A stretch of DNA of 64,000 nucleotides from the NCBI GenBank assembly GCA_017527065.1, contig JAFXQO010000074.1, forward strand, positions 87,150 to 151,149, read 5' to 3'. The notes under the pieces were generated by a model. It searched no databases. It was given only the letters and a program-made list of their open reading frames with translations, and was not told the DNA's origin. Origin of the DNA: Clostridia bacterium (GTDB lineage Bacteria; Bacillota; Clostridia; Christensenellales; Aristaeellaceae). Shown piece after piece: positions 40,162-48,553 of this stretch. Within the stretch, counting starts at the first letter, position 1. Every line of letters starts with the position of its first letter. The position numbers and the translations under genes were made by a program.

Positions 40162-40304
40162 TCGCCGAGCGGAGCGAAAGGCGGGCGGAGCGGCTGCCGC
40201 CGGCCTTCAGATAGATTCCCAAGAGAGAAGGCTCCCTTCGCGGAGCCGCCGGTACGAGAGCCCGCGTGGCTCTGCGTATGATTTAATGGAGGTGCTGAGA
40301 ACAC
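40162..40304 (+). promoter_or_regulatory. Structured leader before rpsM
   Basis: At 143 bases this is the longest gap inside the ribosomal operon. It holds GGCTCC/GGAGCC (40230-40247) and GAGCC/GGCTC (40258-40272), which share a sequence and so could form alternative pairings. It is a candidate alpha-operon control site (in E. coli S4 binds before rpsM); that is inference. Confidence 0.4.
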
Positions 40305-40682
40305 ATGGCACGAATCGCAGGCGTCGACCTTCCCCGTGAGAAGAGAATCGAGATCGCCCTGACGTATATCTACGGCATTGGCAACAGCATTGCCGACGAG
40401 ATTATCGAGGCGACCGGCGTGAATCCTGACACCCGCGTCAAGGACCTGACCGAGCAGGACGTCGGTAAGCTCCGTGACTACATCGACCACAACCTCAAGG
40501 TGGAGGGCGACCTTCGCCGCGAGGTATCCATGGACATCAAGCGTCTGATGGAGATCGGCTGCTATCGCGGCCTGCGCCATCGCCGCGGCCTGCCCGTGCG
40601 CGGACAGAACACCAAGCAGAACGCCCGTACCCGCAAGGGCCCGAAGAAGCAGGTTGCCGGCAAGAAGAAGGCAGCGAAGTAA
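40305..40682 (+). CDS. rpsM: Ribosomal protein S13 (uS13)
   Basis: A 125-residue S13: [52 protein letters not shown]. Its C-terminal tail contacts the P-site tRNA. ATG 40305 follows TGGAGGTG. Confidence 0.98.
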   Translation: MARIAGVDLPREKRIEIALTYIYGIGNSIADEIIEATGVNPDTRVKDLTEQDVGKLRDYIDHNLKVEGDLRREVSMDIKRLMEIGCYRGLRHRRGLPVRGQNTKQNARTRKGPKKQVAGKKKAAK

Positions 40683-40709
40683 TCGATCGAACTAGGAGGA
40701 AGAAATATC

Positions 40710-41108
40710 ATGGCAAAGCCGAAGCTGAAAAGGGTTGTTCGCAAGCGCCGCGAGAAGAAACTCGTCGAGCGCGGAGCGGCCCATATCCGCTCTTCGTTCA
40801 ACAATACGATCGTTACCATCACCGACACCGCCGGCAACGCGCTGAGCTGGGCGTCCGCGGGCGGCCTGGGCTTCCGCGGAAGCAAGAAGTCCACCCCCTT
40901 CGCCGCGCAGACGGCCGCCGAAACGGCCGCCAAGGCCGCGATGGAGTATGGCCTGAAGTCGGTTGACGTGTACGTGAAGGGTCCTGGCGCGGGCCGCGAG
41001 GCGGCGATTCGTTCGCTGCAGGCCGCCGGTTTGGACGTGAGCATGATCAAGGACGTGACGCCCATCCCGCATAACGGATGCCGCCCGCCCAAGCGTCGTA
41101 GGGTGTAA
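40710..41108 (+). CDS. rpsK: Ribosomal protein S11 (uS11)
   Basis: A 132-residue S11 ([52 protein letters not shown]). It lies in the 30S platform near the mRNA exit. Confidence 0.98.
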   Translation: MAKPKLKRVVRKRREKKLVERGAAHIRSSFNNTIVTITDTAGNALSWASAGGLGFRGSKKSTPFAAQTAAETAAKAAMEYGLKSVDVYVKGPGAGREAAIRSLQAAGLDVSMIKDVTPIPHNGCRPPKRRRV

Positions 41109-41122
41109 GGGAGGAAACCAAC

Positions 41123-41716
41123 ATGGCAAAGAATACGCAGCCCGTTTTGAAGAGATGCAAGGCTCTGGGTCTGTCTCCTGCAGTGCTGGGTTACTCCAAG
41201 GAGACGAAGCGCCAGGGCAAGCAGACCCGCCGCAAGCAGTCTGAATATGCCCTGCAGCTGAAAGAAAAGCAGAAGGTGAAGTTCATCTACGGCGTGCTCG
41301 AGAAGCAGTTCGCCCGCTACTATGAGAAGGCGGTCAGCAACAAGGGCATCACCGGCGAGGTCATGCTGCAGGAGCTGGAGCGCCGCCTGGACAACGTGGT
41401 GTTCCGCGCCGGTTTCGCCAGCACCCGCCGCGAGGCGCGCCAGCTGGTCAACCATGGCCACTTCACCGTGAACGGCAAGCGGTGCAACATCCCCTCCGCG
41501 CAGGTGAAGGCCGGCGACGTGGTGGCGGTATGTGAGAAGTCGCGCCAGAGCGCCAAGTTCAAGAGCCTGATCGAGGAATTTGGCAAGAAGACCATGCCGA
41601 AGTGGATCGACCGCGCGCCCGAAGCCTTTGAAGTGAAGATCGCCGCGCTGCCGCTGCGTGAGGATATCGATTTCGAGGTGTCCGAGAACCTGATCGTCGA
41701 GCTTTACTCCCGCTGA
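41123..41716 (+). CDS. rpsD: Ribosomal protein S4 (uS4)
   Basis: A 197-residue S4 with the S4 RNA-binding domain ERRLDNVVFRAGFASTRREA and LVNHGHFTVNGK. The N-terminal segment has a single Cys and lacks a zinc-finger arrangement. It starts 30S assembly and in some bacteria represses the operon it belongs to. Confidence 0.98.
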   Translation: MAKNTQPVLKRCKALGLSPAVLGYSKETKRQGKQTRRKQSEYALQLKEKQKVKFIYGVLEKQFARYYEKAVSNKGITGEVMLQELERRLDNVVFRAGFASTRREARQLVNHGHFTVNGKRCNIPSAQVKAGDVVAVCEKSRQSAKFKSLIEEFGKKTMPKWIDRAPEAFEVKIAALPLREDIDFEVSENLIVELYSR

Positions 41717-41778
41717 TGAAAATGCTTTGGATAATAAAATATCAACGGGTCTCCGCGTGAAAGAGGAGGGATTGCTGA

Positions 41779-42723
41779 ATGATCGAAATCGAAAAGCCCA
41801 GAATCGAACGTTTGGAGAAGGGCGACGCGCGCTATGGCAAGTTCGTGATCGAACCGCTCGAACGCGGCTTCGGACAGACCCTGGGCAACTCTCTGCGCCG
41901 CGTGCTGCTCAATTCGCTGCCCGGCGTGGCGGTTACCAATGTTCGCATCGAGGGTGTGCAGCATGAGTTCTCCACGGTCCCTGGCGTAAAGGAAGATGTG
42001 ACCGAGATCATTCTGAACCTGAAGAATATCTCCGCCAAGCTGTTCACCGACCAGCCGAAGGTGATCACCGTTGACGCCACCGGCCCCTGCGAGGTCACAG
42101 CGGGCGACATCAAGAGTGACGACGAGGTTGAGATCGTCAACAAAAACCTGCATATTGCCACCCTCTCGGAGGGGGCCCGGCTGCAGATGCAAATGACGCT
42201 CGATAAGGGCCGCGGCTATGTGTCCGCGGATCGCAACAAGACCGCCGGCATGCCGATTGGCGTCATTCCGGTGGACTCGATCTTCACCCCGATTCGCAAG
42301 GTTAGCTATTCAGTCGAGGATACGCGCGTCGGCCAGGTGACTGACTACGACAAGCTGATCTTCGAAGTTTGGACGAACGGCAGCATCATGCCCGACGAGG
42401 CCACCGGCCTGGCCGCGCAGATCCTGACCGATCATCTGACGCTTTTCGTCAACCTGACGGAAAATGTGGTGCCGGGCATTGACTTCAATGAGCCGGAGGA
42501 CGACAAGAAGGAGAAGGTCCTCGAGATGACGATCGAGGAGCTGGATCTCTCCGTCCGCGCCTACAACTGCCTCAAGCGCGCCGGTATCAACACCGTGGCC
42601 GAGTTGGTGCAGCGCAATCAGGAAGACATGATGAAAGTGCGCAATCTGGGCAAAAAGTCGTTGGAAGAAGTGGAGCAAAAACTCATTGCGCTGGGTTTGG
42701 CGCTCCGTGCGAGCGACGAATAA
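41779..42723 (+). CDS. rpoA: RNA polymerase alpha subunit
   Basis: A 314-residue alpha subunit. The N-terminal dimerisation domain has [20 protein letters not shown]; the C-terminal domain has [19 protein letters not shown] and [15 protein letters not shown], which bind UP elements and activators. ATG 41779 follows GAGGAGG after a 62-base gap. Confidence 0.98.
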   Translation: MIEIEKPRIERLEKGDARYGKFVIEPLERGFGQTLGNSLRRVLLNSLPGVAVTNVRIEGVQHEFSTVPGVKEDVTEIILNLKNISAKLFTDQPKVITVDATGPCEVTAGDIKSDDEVEIVNKNLHIATLSEGARLQMQMTLDKGRGYVSADRNKTAGMPIGVIPVDSIFTPIRKVSYSVEDTRVGQVTDYDKLIFEVWTNGSIMPDEATGLAAQILTDHLTLFVNLTENVVPGIDFNEPEDDKKEKVLEMTIEELDLSVRAYNCLKRAGINTVAELVQRNQEDMMKVRNLGKKSLEEVEQKLIALGLALRASDE

Positions 42724-42763
42724 GCGCTGAACGCAGTGCGATAATGTAAGGAGGAACGCGAAC

Positions 42764-43273
42764 ATGGCCAACCGCAAGTTGGGCAAGCCGACCGACCAGA
42801 GAAAGGCTCTGCTGCGCAACCAGGTGACAAACCTCATCTGGTACGGCAGGATTGAGACCACGCTGGCCCGCGCCAAGGAAGTCAGCTCCATGGCCGAGCA
42901 CCTGATTACTCTGGCTGTCCGCGAGTGCGATAACACCGTCGAAGTGACCAAGGAAACCAAGAATGACAAGCAGCAGATCGTGAATCTGACCGTGACCAAC
43001 GATGCGCCGAGCAAGCTGCACGCGCGCCGTCAGATCATGAGATACCTGTATAACATTCCCGCGGCCAAGAAGGACGACGAGAGCAAGAAGGAATACAAGG
43101 AGCGCACCAAGGACGTGAAGTATCCCGTCGTTGAGAAGCTGTTCCGCGAAATCGGCCCGAAGTACAAGGCCCGCAAGGCTGAGAAGGGCATTGGCGGTGG
43201 CTACACCCGCATCGTCAAGATGGGCCCCCGCCGCGGCGACTCCGCCGAGATGGTCATTCTCGAGCTGGTGTGA
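42764..43273 (+). CDS. rplQ: Ribosomal protein L17 (bL17), with insertions
   Basis: A 169-residue L17. [20 protein letters not shown] at the start and [19 protein letters not shown] at the end are conserved. It is about 50 residues longer than the shortest L17 proteins: one insertion (about residues 54-86, [20 protein letters not shown]) and another Lys/Glu-rich one near [19 protein letters not shown]17 lies near the peptide exit. It is the last gene of the operon. Confidence 0.97.
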   Translation: MANRKLGKPTDQRKALLRNQVTNLIWYGRIETTLARAKEVSSMAEHLITLAVRECDNTVEVTKETKNDKQQIVNLTVTNDAPSKLHARRQIMRYLYNIPAAKKDDESKKEYKERTKDVKYPVVEKLFREIGPKYKARKAEKGIGGGYTRIVKMGPRRGDSAEMVILELV

Positions 43274-43292
43274 TCCGGAGAAAAACGGCAAT

Positions 43293-43329
43293 AAAAAAGA
43301 GTCTTTTCTCGCGAAAGGACTCTTTTTTA
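43293..43329 (+). terminator. Terminator of the ribosomal operon
   Basis: AAAAAAGAGTC + TTTTC / GAAAG + GACTCTTTTTT, a long stem with a four-base TCGC loop and a T-run. It closes the 16-kb transcription unit. Confidence 0.9.
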
Positions 43330-43355
43330 TTTATCACGGAAAGCTGTGGGATGCC

Positions 43356-43479
43356 GACTCCCTTTGTCTCGGCTGCGCCGAGCCACCTCCCTCAGGGAGG
43401 GAGGCGATGGCGTTTCCTTTCGCTGCTGTGAGGCTCCCTCTTTGAGGGAGCTGGCACGCGAAGCGTGACTGAGGGAGTT
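43356..43479. repeat. CTCCCTC-family inverted pair after rplQ
   Basis: Units at 43356-43405 (inner stem CTCGGC/GCCGAG) and 43432-43479 (inner stem CACGC/GCGTG), arranged exactly as at 19134-19240. It lies between the ribosomal terminator and the end of spoIIP. Confidence 0.85.
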
Positions 43480-43533
43480 GTAATCCCACAGGAAAACGTG
43501 AAGAACCTCTTTTTTGCGTATTCCGGGCGGCCT

Positions 43534-44649
43534 TTATTCGTCTTCCCCGTCCGGATCGTCCTCGCCGCGGCGGCCCAGCAGCCCCCCGGTCAATTCGCTC
43601 GCGCCGCCGGAGAGCTTTGCGCCCAGGTTTTTCAGCGTGCCGGTGGAGAGGAGCGCGTATATGAGCCCGCCCAGAGCGGCGACCGCGATCACAAGGCCTA
43701 TGGCGCGGCCCGCGCCGCGACCGGAGCCGCCCGCGCCTTCCGCGCTGGCGCTCTCGCCGTAGAGCACGGTGTTCAGCACGTCGGCCATGTACTTCGTGGC
43801 TTCGATGGCCTGCGCCTTGTCGGTGGTATGCGTGCCGAACTCCAGCAGCAGGCTCTTGGGGGAGATCTCCTGGTTGTAGTCGCCCTTGCCGATGAAGATG
43901 TCCTTCACCAGGCCGTCGTATTTCTCATCGGCCACAGCCTTGAGCTGCTTGGCGAATTCCCGGTTCACGCTGGCGTTCGGGTTCGAGCGGCCCACCAGCA
44001 GGCGCACCTTGCTCATCTCCTCGCCCTCCACCGTGGTCTCGTATTCCGACTCGTCCGGTATGCCGTCCCGGTGGACGTCCAGCAGGGCGTCGGGGCGCTT
44101 CTTCATCAATTCCTCAGCAGTGCGCCGGGAGCGGCTGTAGGCCTTGGCGTCGTGGGGCAGGTGGGTGGTGGTGTCCAGCGCCACCTGGACGCCCAGCTTC
44201 TCCAGTTCCTCCTTGAGGGCCCTGTCCACGTCGTAGATGCCGCCGCTGCCCTCCAAGGAGGCGGAGCCGTCTCCCTTTTCGTAGGATTCGTCGCTGTGGG
44301 TGGAGTAGAGGGCGATCAGCTTTTTGCCGCCGTCCTTTGTTCCGTCCGCTTGGGCGAATACGGCGCGGGCGGCTTCGGCTTCAAAGGCGGGCTCCTCGCC
44401 CAGGCATTGGGCGACGGCCCGGCGCGCCGCGTCGTCCACCTCCACGGCGACCCAGAGCCGGTTGTCCGAGGCGATGTACTCGTCGCCCGCGTAAATGCGC
44501 CCGGCCAGCGACATGACCGGCGCGCCGTCCGGCGCGACCATGGTGTAAACGGCCTCGTCCTCCGGGGCGTCTGATTCGGCCCGCGCCGCGGCGGGGGAGA
44601 GCGCCAGCGCGAGCGCGGCCAACAGGGCGAGTTTCTTCACGATCTTCAC
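43534..44649 (-). CDS. spoIIP: Stage II sporulation protein P, atypical topology
   Basis: A 371-residue SpoIIP-type protein, the amidase/endopeptidase that thins septal peptidoglycan and drives engulfment in the mother cell. The family motifs are LYSTHSDESY (catalytic His and acidic residue), LLDVHRDGIP and LLEFGTHTTDKAQAIE. The N terminus (VKKLALLAALALALSPAAARA) looks like a cleavable signal peptide, and a membrane segment lies near the C terminus (AIGLVIAVAALGGLIYALLS), whereas SpoIIP is usually anchored at its N terminus. The start is GTG 44649, after AAAGGAG, overlapping the upstream stop (GTGA). Confidence 0.85.
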   Translation of the reverse strand: MKIVKKLALLAALALALSPAAARAESDAPEDEAVYTMVAPDGAPVMSLAGRIYAGDEYIASDNRLWVAVEVDDAARRAVAQCLGEEPAFEAEAARAVFAQADGTKDGGKKLIALYSTHSDESYEKGDGSASLEGSGGIYDVDRALKEELEKLGVQVALDTTTHLPHDAKAYSRSRRTAEELMKKRPDALLDVHRDGIPDESEYETTVEGEEMSKVRLLVGRSNPNASVNREFAKQLKAVADEKYDGLVKDIFIGKGDYNQEISPKSLLLEFGTHTTDKAQAIEATKYMADVLNTVLYGESASAEGAGGSGRGAGRAIGLVIAVAALGGLIYALLSTGTLKNLGAKLSGGASELTGGLLGRRGEDDPDGEDE

Positions 44650-45311
44650 TTCGATCCGCTCCTTTCCCGGAATTCGCCGCCCTCGAACACGCGCGTCTTG
44701 TCGCGGCGGCGTCCGCGGGACGCCCGTTCGAGGGCTTCGCCCACGAACTCGGCCAGCAGCACGGCGGACAGGCCGGCGATCACGGTGGCGTCCAGCGCCC
44801 CCGCGCCGCCCAGGGAGAGGGGCTGGCCGATGCCGGCGCGCCACACGGCCAGGGCCGAGACGGTGTCCGCAATGATCGAGCCCAGTATGCCCGCCACGAA
44901 CGCGCAGCGGCGCGAGCGGCCCAGGATATAGGCGATGAGGCCGCCCGCAAGGCCGTAGAGCACGTTGTAGTTCATGAAGACCTGTTCCGGCTCCTCAGGC
45001 AGCAGGCGGCCCAGGGCGTAGACGGCCGCGCCGGTGAGGGCCGACGCGACCAGCGCGCGGACCCGTTCGCGGCCCGTGCCGGCCTTCACGAGCAGCCAGG
45101 CGCACAGGCCGAGGGGAACCAGCGCGCCGCCGATGTTCACCGAAAGGCGCGGGCCGAGGGGAATGTCGGGCAGCAGGCCGCCGATGAAGATCAGCGCGGC
45201 GAAGAACAGCGCGGCCCGGTCGGTGAGCCGCAGGCGATCCAGTACCCGCTGGGCAACGCCGAACAGGATAAGCAGGCTCGACACGACGAGCAGAATCAAT
45301 CCGATCGACAT
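44646..45311 (-). CDS. DUF1614-family membrane protein
   Basis: A 221-residue protein with about six or seven membrane helices. LRLTDRAALFFAALIFIGGL, IPLGPRLSVNIGGALVP and GLAGGLIAYILGRSRR match DUF1614, a family found in spore-forming Clostridia. Its function is unknown; its coupling to spoIIP suggests a role in sporulation. The ribosome site GGAGG lies in a hairpin in the leader. Confidence 0.75.
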   Translation of the reverse strand: MSIGLILLVVSSLLILFGVAQRVLDRLRLTDRAALFFAALIFIGGLLPDIPLGPRLSVNIGGALVPLGLCAWLLVKAGTGRERVRALVASALTGAAVYALGRLLPEEPEQVFMNYNVLYGLAGGLIAYILGRSRRCAFVAGILGSIIADTVSALAVWRAGIGQPLSLGGAGALDATVIAGLSAVLLAEFVGEALERASRGRRRDKTRVFEGGEFRERSGSK

Positions 45312-45319
45312 AAAAATAC

Positions 45320-45341
45320 CTCCGTCACAGTATTGACGGAG
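45320..45341 (-). promoter_or_regulatory. Ribosome-site-masking hairpin before DUF1614/spoIIP
   Basis: On the minus strand CTCCGTCA (45341-45334) pairs with TGACGGAG (45327-45320). The 3' arm includes most of the GGAGG ribosome site for the DUF1614 start at 45311, so the folded leader would block translation. Confidence 0.55.
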
Positions 45342-45391
45342 CTAGTATGCCGCTTTTTTTCGGGCGCCATGCGCCGCGCCGCATTTTCCAT

Positions 45392-45420
45392 TTGCATTTC
45401 AGCGCCGAACATGATAAAAT
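45392..45420 (+). promoter_or_regulatory. Sigma-A-type promoter of the Cys/His module protein
   Basis: TTGCAT (45392-45397) and TAAAAT (45415-45420) are 17 bases apart, 73 bases before the start codon. Confidence 0.55.
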
Positions 45421-45493
45421 AAAATTGTTGAATTGTAACCAGAAGGCGCACTCCGCGGCGCGCCGGAACAGAGGATATAGAAGAGGTACGCAC

Positions 45494-46957
45494 ATGGATG
45501 CTGGTATGCTTTACAAGCGCAGCGACGGAAACTACATGATCCGCTCGTCCAAGCGCCCCGGATTGACGCAATCGTCCCGGAAGAAAAACAAGCGCCCGAA
45601 CAGGCACTGGCTGTACAAGCTGATCACGCTGCTGATGCTGGTCGTGTGCTGCCCCGTGGGCCTGATCATGCTGTGGCCGAAGCGGTTCATCCACTGGCAG
45701 GCCAGCACGAAGCTGCTGCTTTCCCTGTGCTCGCTGGTGCTGTGCTTCGTGCTGCTCACCGTGGGCCTGCTGTACGACTTCAAAAACCCGACCGCGCAGC
45801 GAATCCAGCAAAAGGCGCTGCTGGCGCTGGACGACGCGCAGGCCTGCGCGCAGCGCGTCGGCGACCGCGTCGCCGGGAACTGGCGCGCCGTCGTGGACAA
45901 TGGCGCGCCCATCGTCGGCGCGGCGGGCGACAAGGCCCTCGGCGCGCTGCTGGACGTCATCGCCTCGCCCACGCCCATCCCGACGCCCACGCCGGTGCCC
46001 ACGCCGACGCCCGTGCCCACGCCCACGCCCAAGCCGCCCGTCAGCAGCTATATCCTGAACGCGCGGTACGACCATCAGATCGTGGCGCGGCCCACGCCCG
46101 AACCCACGGCGACGCCCGAACCCACGCCGTCGCCTGAGCCCACCCCGACGCCCACGCCCGGGCTCACCGCCGAGCCGGGAAGCGCCGCGACGACCGCCGC
46201 GCCCACCCAGCAGGCGGCGCAGAACCCGGCCGGTCCGAACGAGACCGCCGCTTTGACGGACCCGCGGCCCACGCCCACCGCGCAGACGACGCTGTTCGCC
46301 TCCGTGACGCCGACGCCCGCGCCTTCGCCGACGCCGACAATCGCCGCGACCGCGACGCCTGAGCCGACCATCGACCCGGCGTTGATTCCGGCCCTGCGTT
46401 CGCCGGGGGAGATCCTCGTGTGGCACACGAGCAACGGCAAGTGGTATCATGCGACCAGCTCCTGCAGCAGCATGAACGGCGAAAAGCAGCATTCCCCCCT
46501 CGGCGAGATTTCGGAGGGCCTCGCCGCCTGCCCCTACTGCCAGCCCGTCAGCCGGTCGGCGCTGAACGTTGAAAACGCCGTTTACGTGGATGGAAGCCAG
46601 AAATGGCACACCGACTTCGCCTGCCAGGCCATTGCCGGCAGCTGGACCATCTCGCCCCTTTCCGCCGCCCAATCGGACGCGGCCCTCTCGCCCTGCGAGG
46701 TGTGCGGCGCGGTCTATTACGCCGCCGGCCTCCCGCAGGCCGCCGGGGACGCGACGGCCCAGACCACGGCCGGCGCGATTTCGAACGCGGACACGATCGT
46801 CTTTGTGAGCGAGCGGAACGGCTACTATCACGCCGCCAACAGCTGCCCCAACGCCGCGGGCATCACGCTGAATCCGATGCACCTCACCGACGCCCTGCGC
46901 GCTGGCAAGCAGCGGTGTCCGGCCTGTGAACCGGCCGAGCCGATGCCGGCGGAGTAG
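45494..46957 (+). CDS. Membrane protein with Pro/Thr stalk and three YH-C-CxxC modules
   Basis: A 487-residue protein. A basic cytoplasmic N terminus is followed by two membrane segments (about 41-61 and 72-94) and a long low-complexity stalk rich in PTP and PEPT repeats (about 158-300). Three repeated modules follow, each with an aromatic-His, Cys about five residues later and a closing CxxC: His319/Cys324/CPYC 346-349; His372/Cys377/CEVC 401-404; His446/Cys451/CPAC 475-478. Each offers one His and three Cys, suggesting a zinc or iron site; similar single modules end many exported Gram-positive proteins. Function unknown. ATG 45494 follows a weak AGAGG site. A terminator lies just behind. 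Confidence 0.75.
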   Translation: MDAGMLYKRSDGNYMIRSSKRPGLTQSSRKKNKRPNRHWLYKLITLLMLVVCCPVGLIMLWPKRFIHWQASTKLLLSLCSLVLCFVLLTVGLLYDFKNPTAQRIQQKALLALDDAQACAQRVGDRVAGNWRAVVDNGAPIVGAAGDKALGALLDVIASPTPIPTPTPVPTPTPVPTPTPKPPVSSYILNARYDHQIVARPTPEPTATPEPTPSPEPTPTPTPGLTAEPGSAATTAAPTQQAAQNPAGPNETAALTDPRPTPTAQTTLFASVTPTPAPSPTPTIAATATPEPTIDPALIPALRSPGEILVWHTSNGKWYHATSSCSSMNGEKQHSPLGEISEGLAACPYCQPVSRSALNVENAVYVDGSQKWHTDFACQAIAGSWTISPLSAAQSDAALSPCEVCGAVYYAAGLPQAAGDATAQTTAGAISNADTIVFVSERNGYYHAANSCPNAAGITLNPMHLTDALRAGKQRCPACEPAEPMPAE

Positions 46958-47000
46958 GGGAGAACCGGGCGCTCTCGACGCCCGCACAGAATGGCACAAT

Positions 47001-47033
47001 GAAACCGGACGGCGCGCGGCGCCGTCCGGTTTC
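47001..47033. terminator. Bidirectional terminator
   Basis: AAACCGGACGGCGC (47002-47015) pairs with GCGCCGTCCGGTTT (47019-47032) around GCG. It lies between the convergent Cys/His-module gene and the MFS gene. Confidence 0.85.
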
Positions 47034-47038
47034 TCATG

Positions 47039-48352
47039 TTATTCCGTCGATCGGTTTGCGTCCAGGGCCCTGTAAACCGGTTTTCCCAGGCAGGTCAGGC
47101 TCAGCGCGACGCCGAGAACGCCCGCGCAGAAAAACATCACGCCGACGCCCGCGCCGCTTCCCGAGCCGAAGAGACGCGAAAGAAGCGCCTGAAAGGGCGA
47201 ATCGGACGCCATGAAGGGCTCGAAGACATGATCGGCCAGCGCGCCGCCCAGAAACAGGCCCAGCGGTATCGCGCCGTTTTTGAGCGTGTCCTGAGCGGAA
47301 AAGACGCGGCCTTGCAGTTCAACCGGAACATGCTCCCGCATGACCGTCGTCAGGTTGACGTTCATCACGGCGGCCAGCGCGTAGGAATAGAACGAAGCGG
47401 CGCACCAGAGCCATGGCCGCCGGGTCAGGCTCAGGACAATGTTCCCGCTGAATACGACGGCAGTGCTCAGAAAGATCGCCTTCGCCTTTTCCTTCGGCGG
47501 CTTTTTCAGCGTCATGACCAGGCTCCCCGCCAGCAGGCCGAGGGCGACCGCGCTCTGCACCGCGCCCAGGATCCGCTGGTTGTTGCCCGTCAGCCCCAGA
47601 ACGAAGGGAGAAATCATTCCGTCGTTTCCCAGCTTGGCCAGAAAATTGACGAGGGTCAGAAACAGCGTCAGGCGCAGCAGCGCCGAATGACCGCGCAGAT
47701 AGCGGACGCCGTCGAGGCAGCTCTGGACGAAGGGTTCGCGGCTTTCCTTCCCTTCGCGCTTTGCTTCCGGGATCCTGATGAAGAACAGGAGCGCGAAAAA
47801 CGCGACGGCGAAGCTGGCCAGGTCGCAGGCCAGCACCAGCGGCAGACCGCCGAAGGCCAGCAGCGCGCTGCCCAGGGCCGGAGCCAGGATGGAGACGGCG
47901 GAACCGGAAAAGCTCTGCAGTCCGCCTGCCCTGGCGTAATGCTCCTTTGGCACCAGCAGGCTGGTCGCCACGAAGGAGGCCGGGACCTGGAAGGCGTTCA
48001 TAAAGCTGAGCAGGATGTTGATGATATACAGGTGCCAGACCCTGAGGGCGGACAGGCTGTGCAGCGCGAAGACCGCCGCCGTTCCGCAGGCCGCCGCCAG
48101 ATCGGCCAGCAGCATGACGCGCTTTTTGTTCCAGCGGTCGGCGAGCGCTCCGGCAATGAAGCGGAAGAGGATCGTCGGCATAAAGCTGCACAGTGTCAGG
48201 AAGGTCAGGCTGGAGGCGGTGCCCTTTTGCCCGTAGACCCAGACGATCAGGGCATAGTCCGTCATGGCCGTGCCCAGAGCGGACACGGTCTGCGACGCCC
48301 ACAGAAGCAGGAAGTCCCGAAGCGCTCCGAGGGCGGGGATTCTCTTTTTCAT
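47039..48352 (-). CDS. MFS transporter (MFS_3-like)
   Basis: A 437-residue major-facilitator protein with twelve predicted helices. FLLLWASQTVSALGTAMTDY, GALADRWNKKRVMLLADL (the loop-2/3 motif) and PVELQGRVFSAQDTLKN match the group that contains macrolide and siderophore exporters. Substrate is unknown. ATG 48352 follows GGAG. Between 48353 and the end of the Hsp70-like gene at 48554 no promoter or gene was evident. Confidence 0.88.
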   Translation of the reverse strand: MKKRIPALGALRDFLLLWASQTVSALGTAMTDYALIVWVYGQKGTASSLTFLTLCSFMPTILFRFIAGALADRWNKKRVMLLADLAAACGTAAVFALHSLSALRVWHLYIINILLSFMNAFQVPASFVATSLLVPKEHYARAGGLQSFSGSAVSILAPALGSALLAFGGLPLVLACDLASFAVAFFALLFFIRIPEAKREGKESREPFVQSCLDGVRYLRGHSALLRLTLFLTLVNFLAKLGNDGMISPFVLGLTGNNQRILGAVQSAVALGLLAGSLVMTLKKPPKEKAKAIFLSTAVVFSGNIVLSLTRRPWLWCAASFYSYALAAVMNVNLTTVMREHVPVELQGRVFSAQDTLKNGAIPLGLFLGGALADHVFEPFMASDSPFQALLSRLFGSGSGAGVGVMFFCAGVLGVALSLTCLGKPVYRALDANRSTE

Positions 48353-48553
48353 GGCTTTGCTCCTTACATTGTTTCATCGTAATGCAGGCGGCGCAAAGCC
48401 CGATTCGGACGATAAAGCCCCTTTGAGGCAGGATCGCTCCGCGCAGGTATCGTCCCTTATCAGACCTTGCGCGGAGCAAAGCCATCCGCGGACAGAGGCA
48501 GATAGGGCCATGCCTTTGTCACTGCGTTTCACCCCTTCCCAATCGACAAAGAA

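Noticed and set aside
45950-46400. A separate coding or minisatellite feature in the PTP/PEPT region
   Set aside because: It is the low-complexity stalk of the membrane protein and stays in one reading frame.
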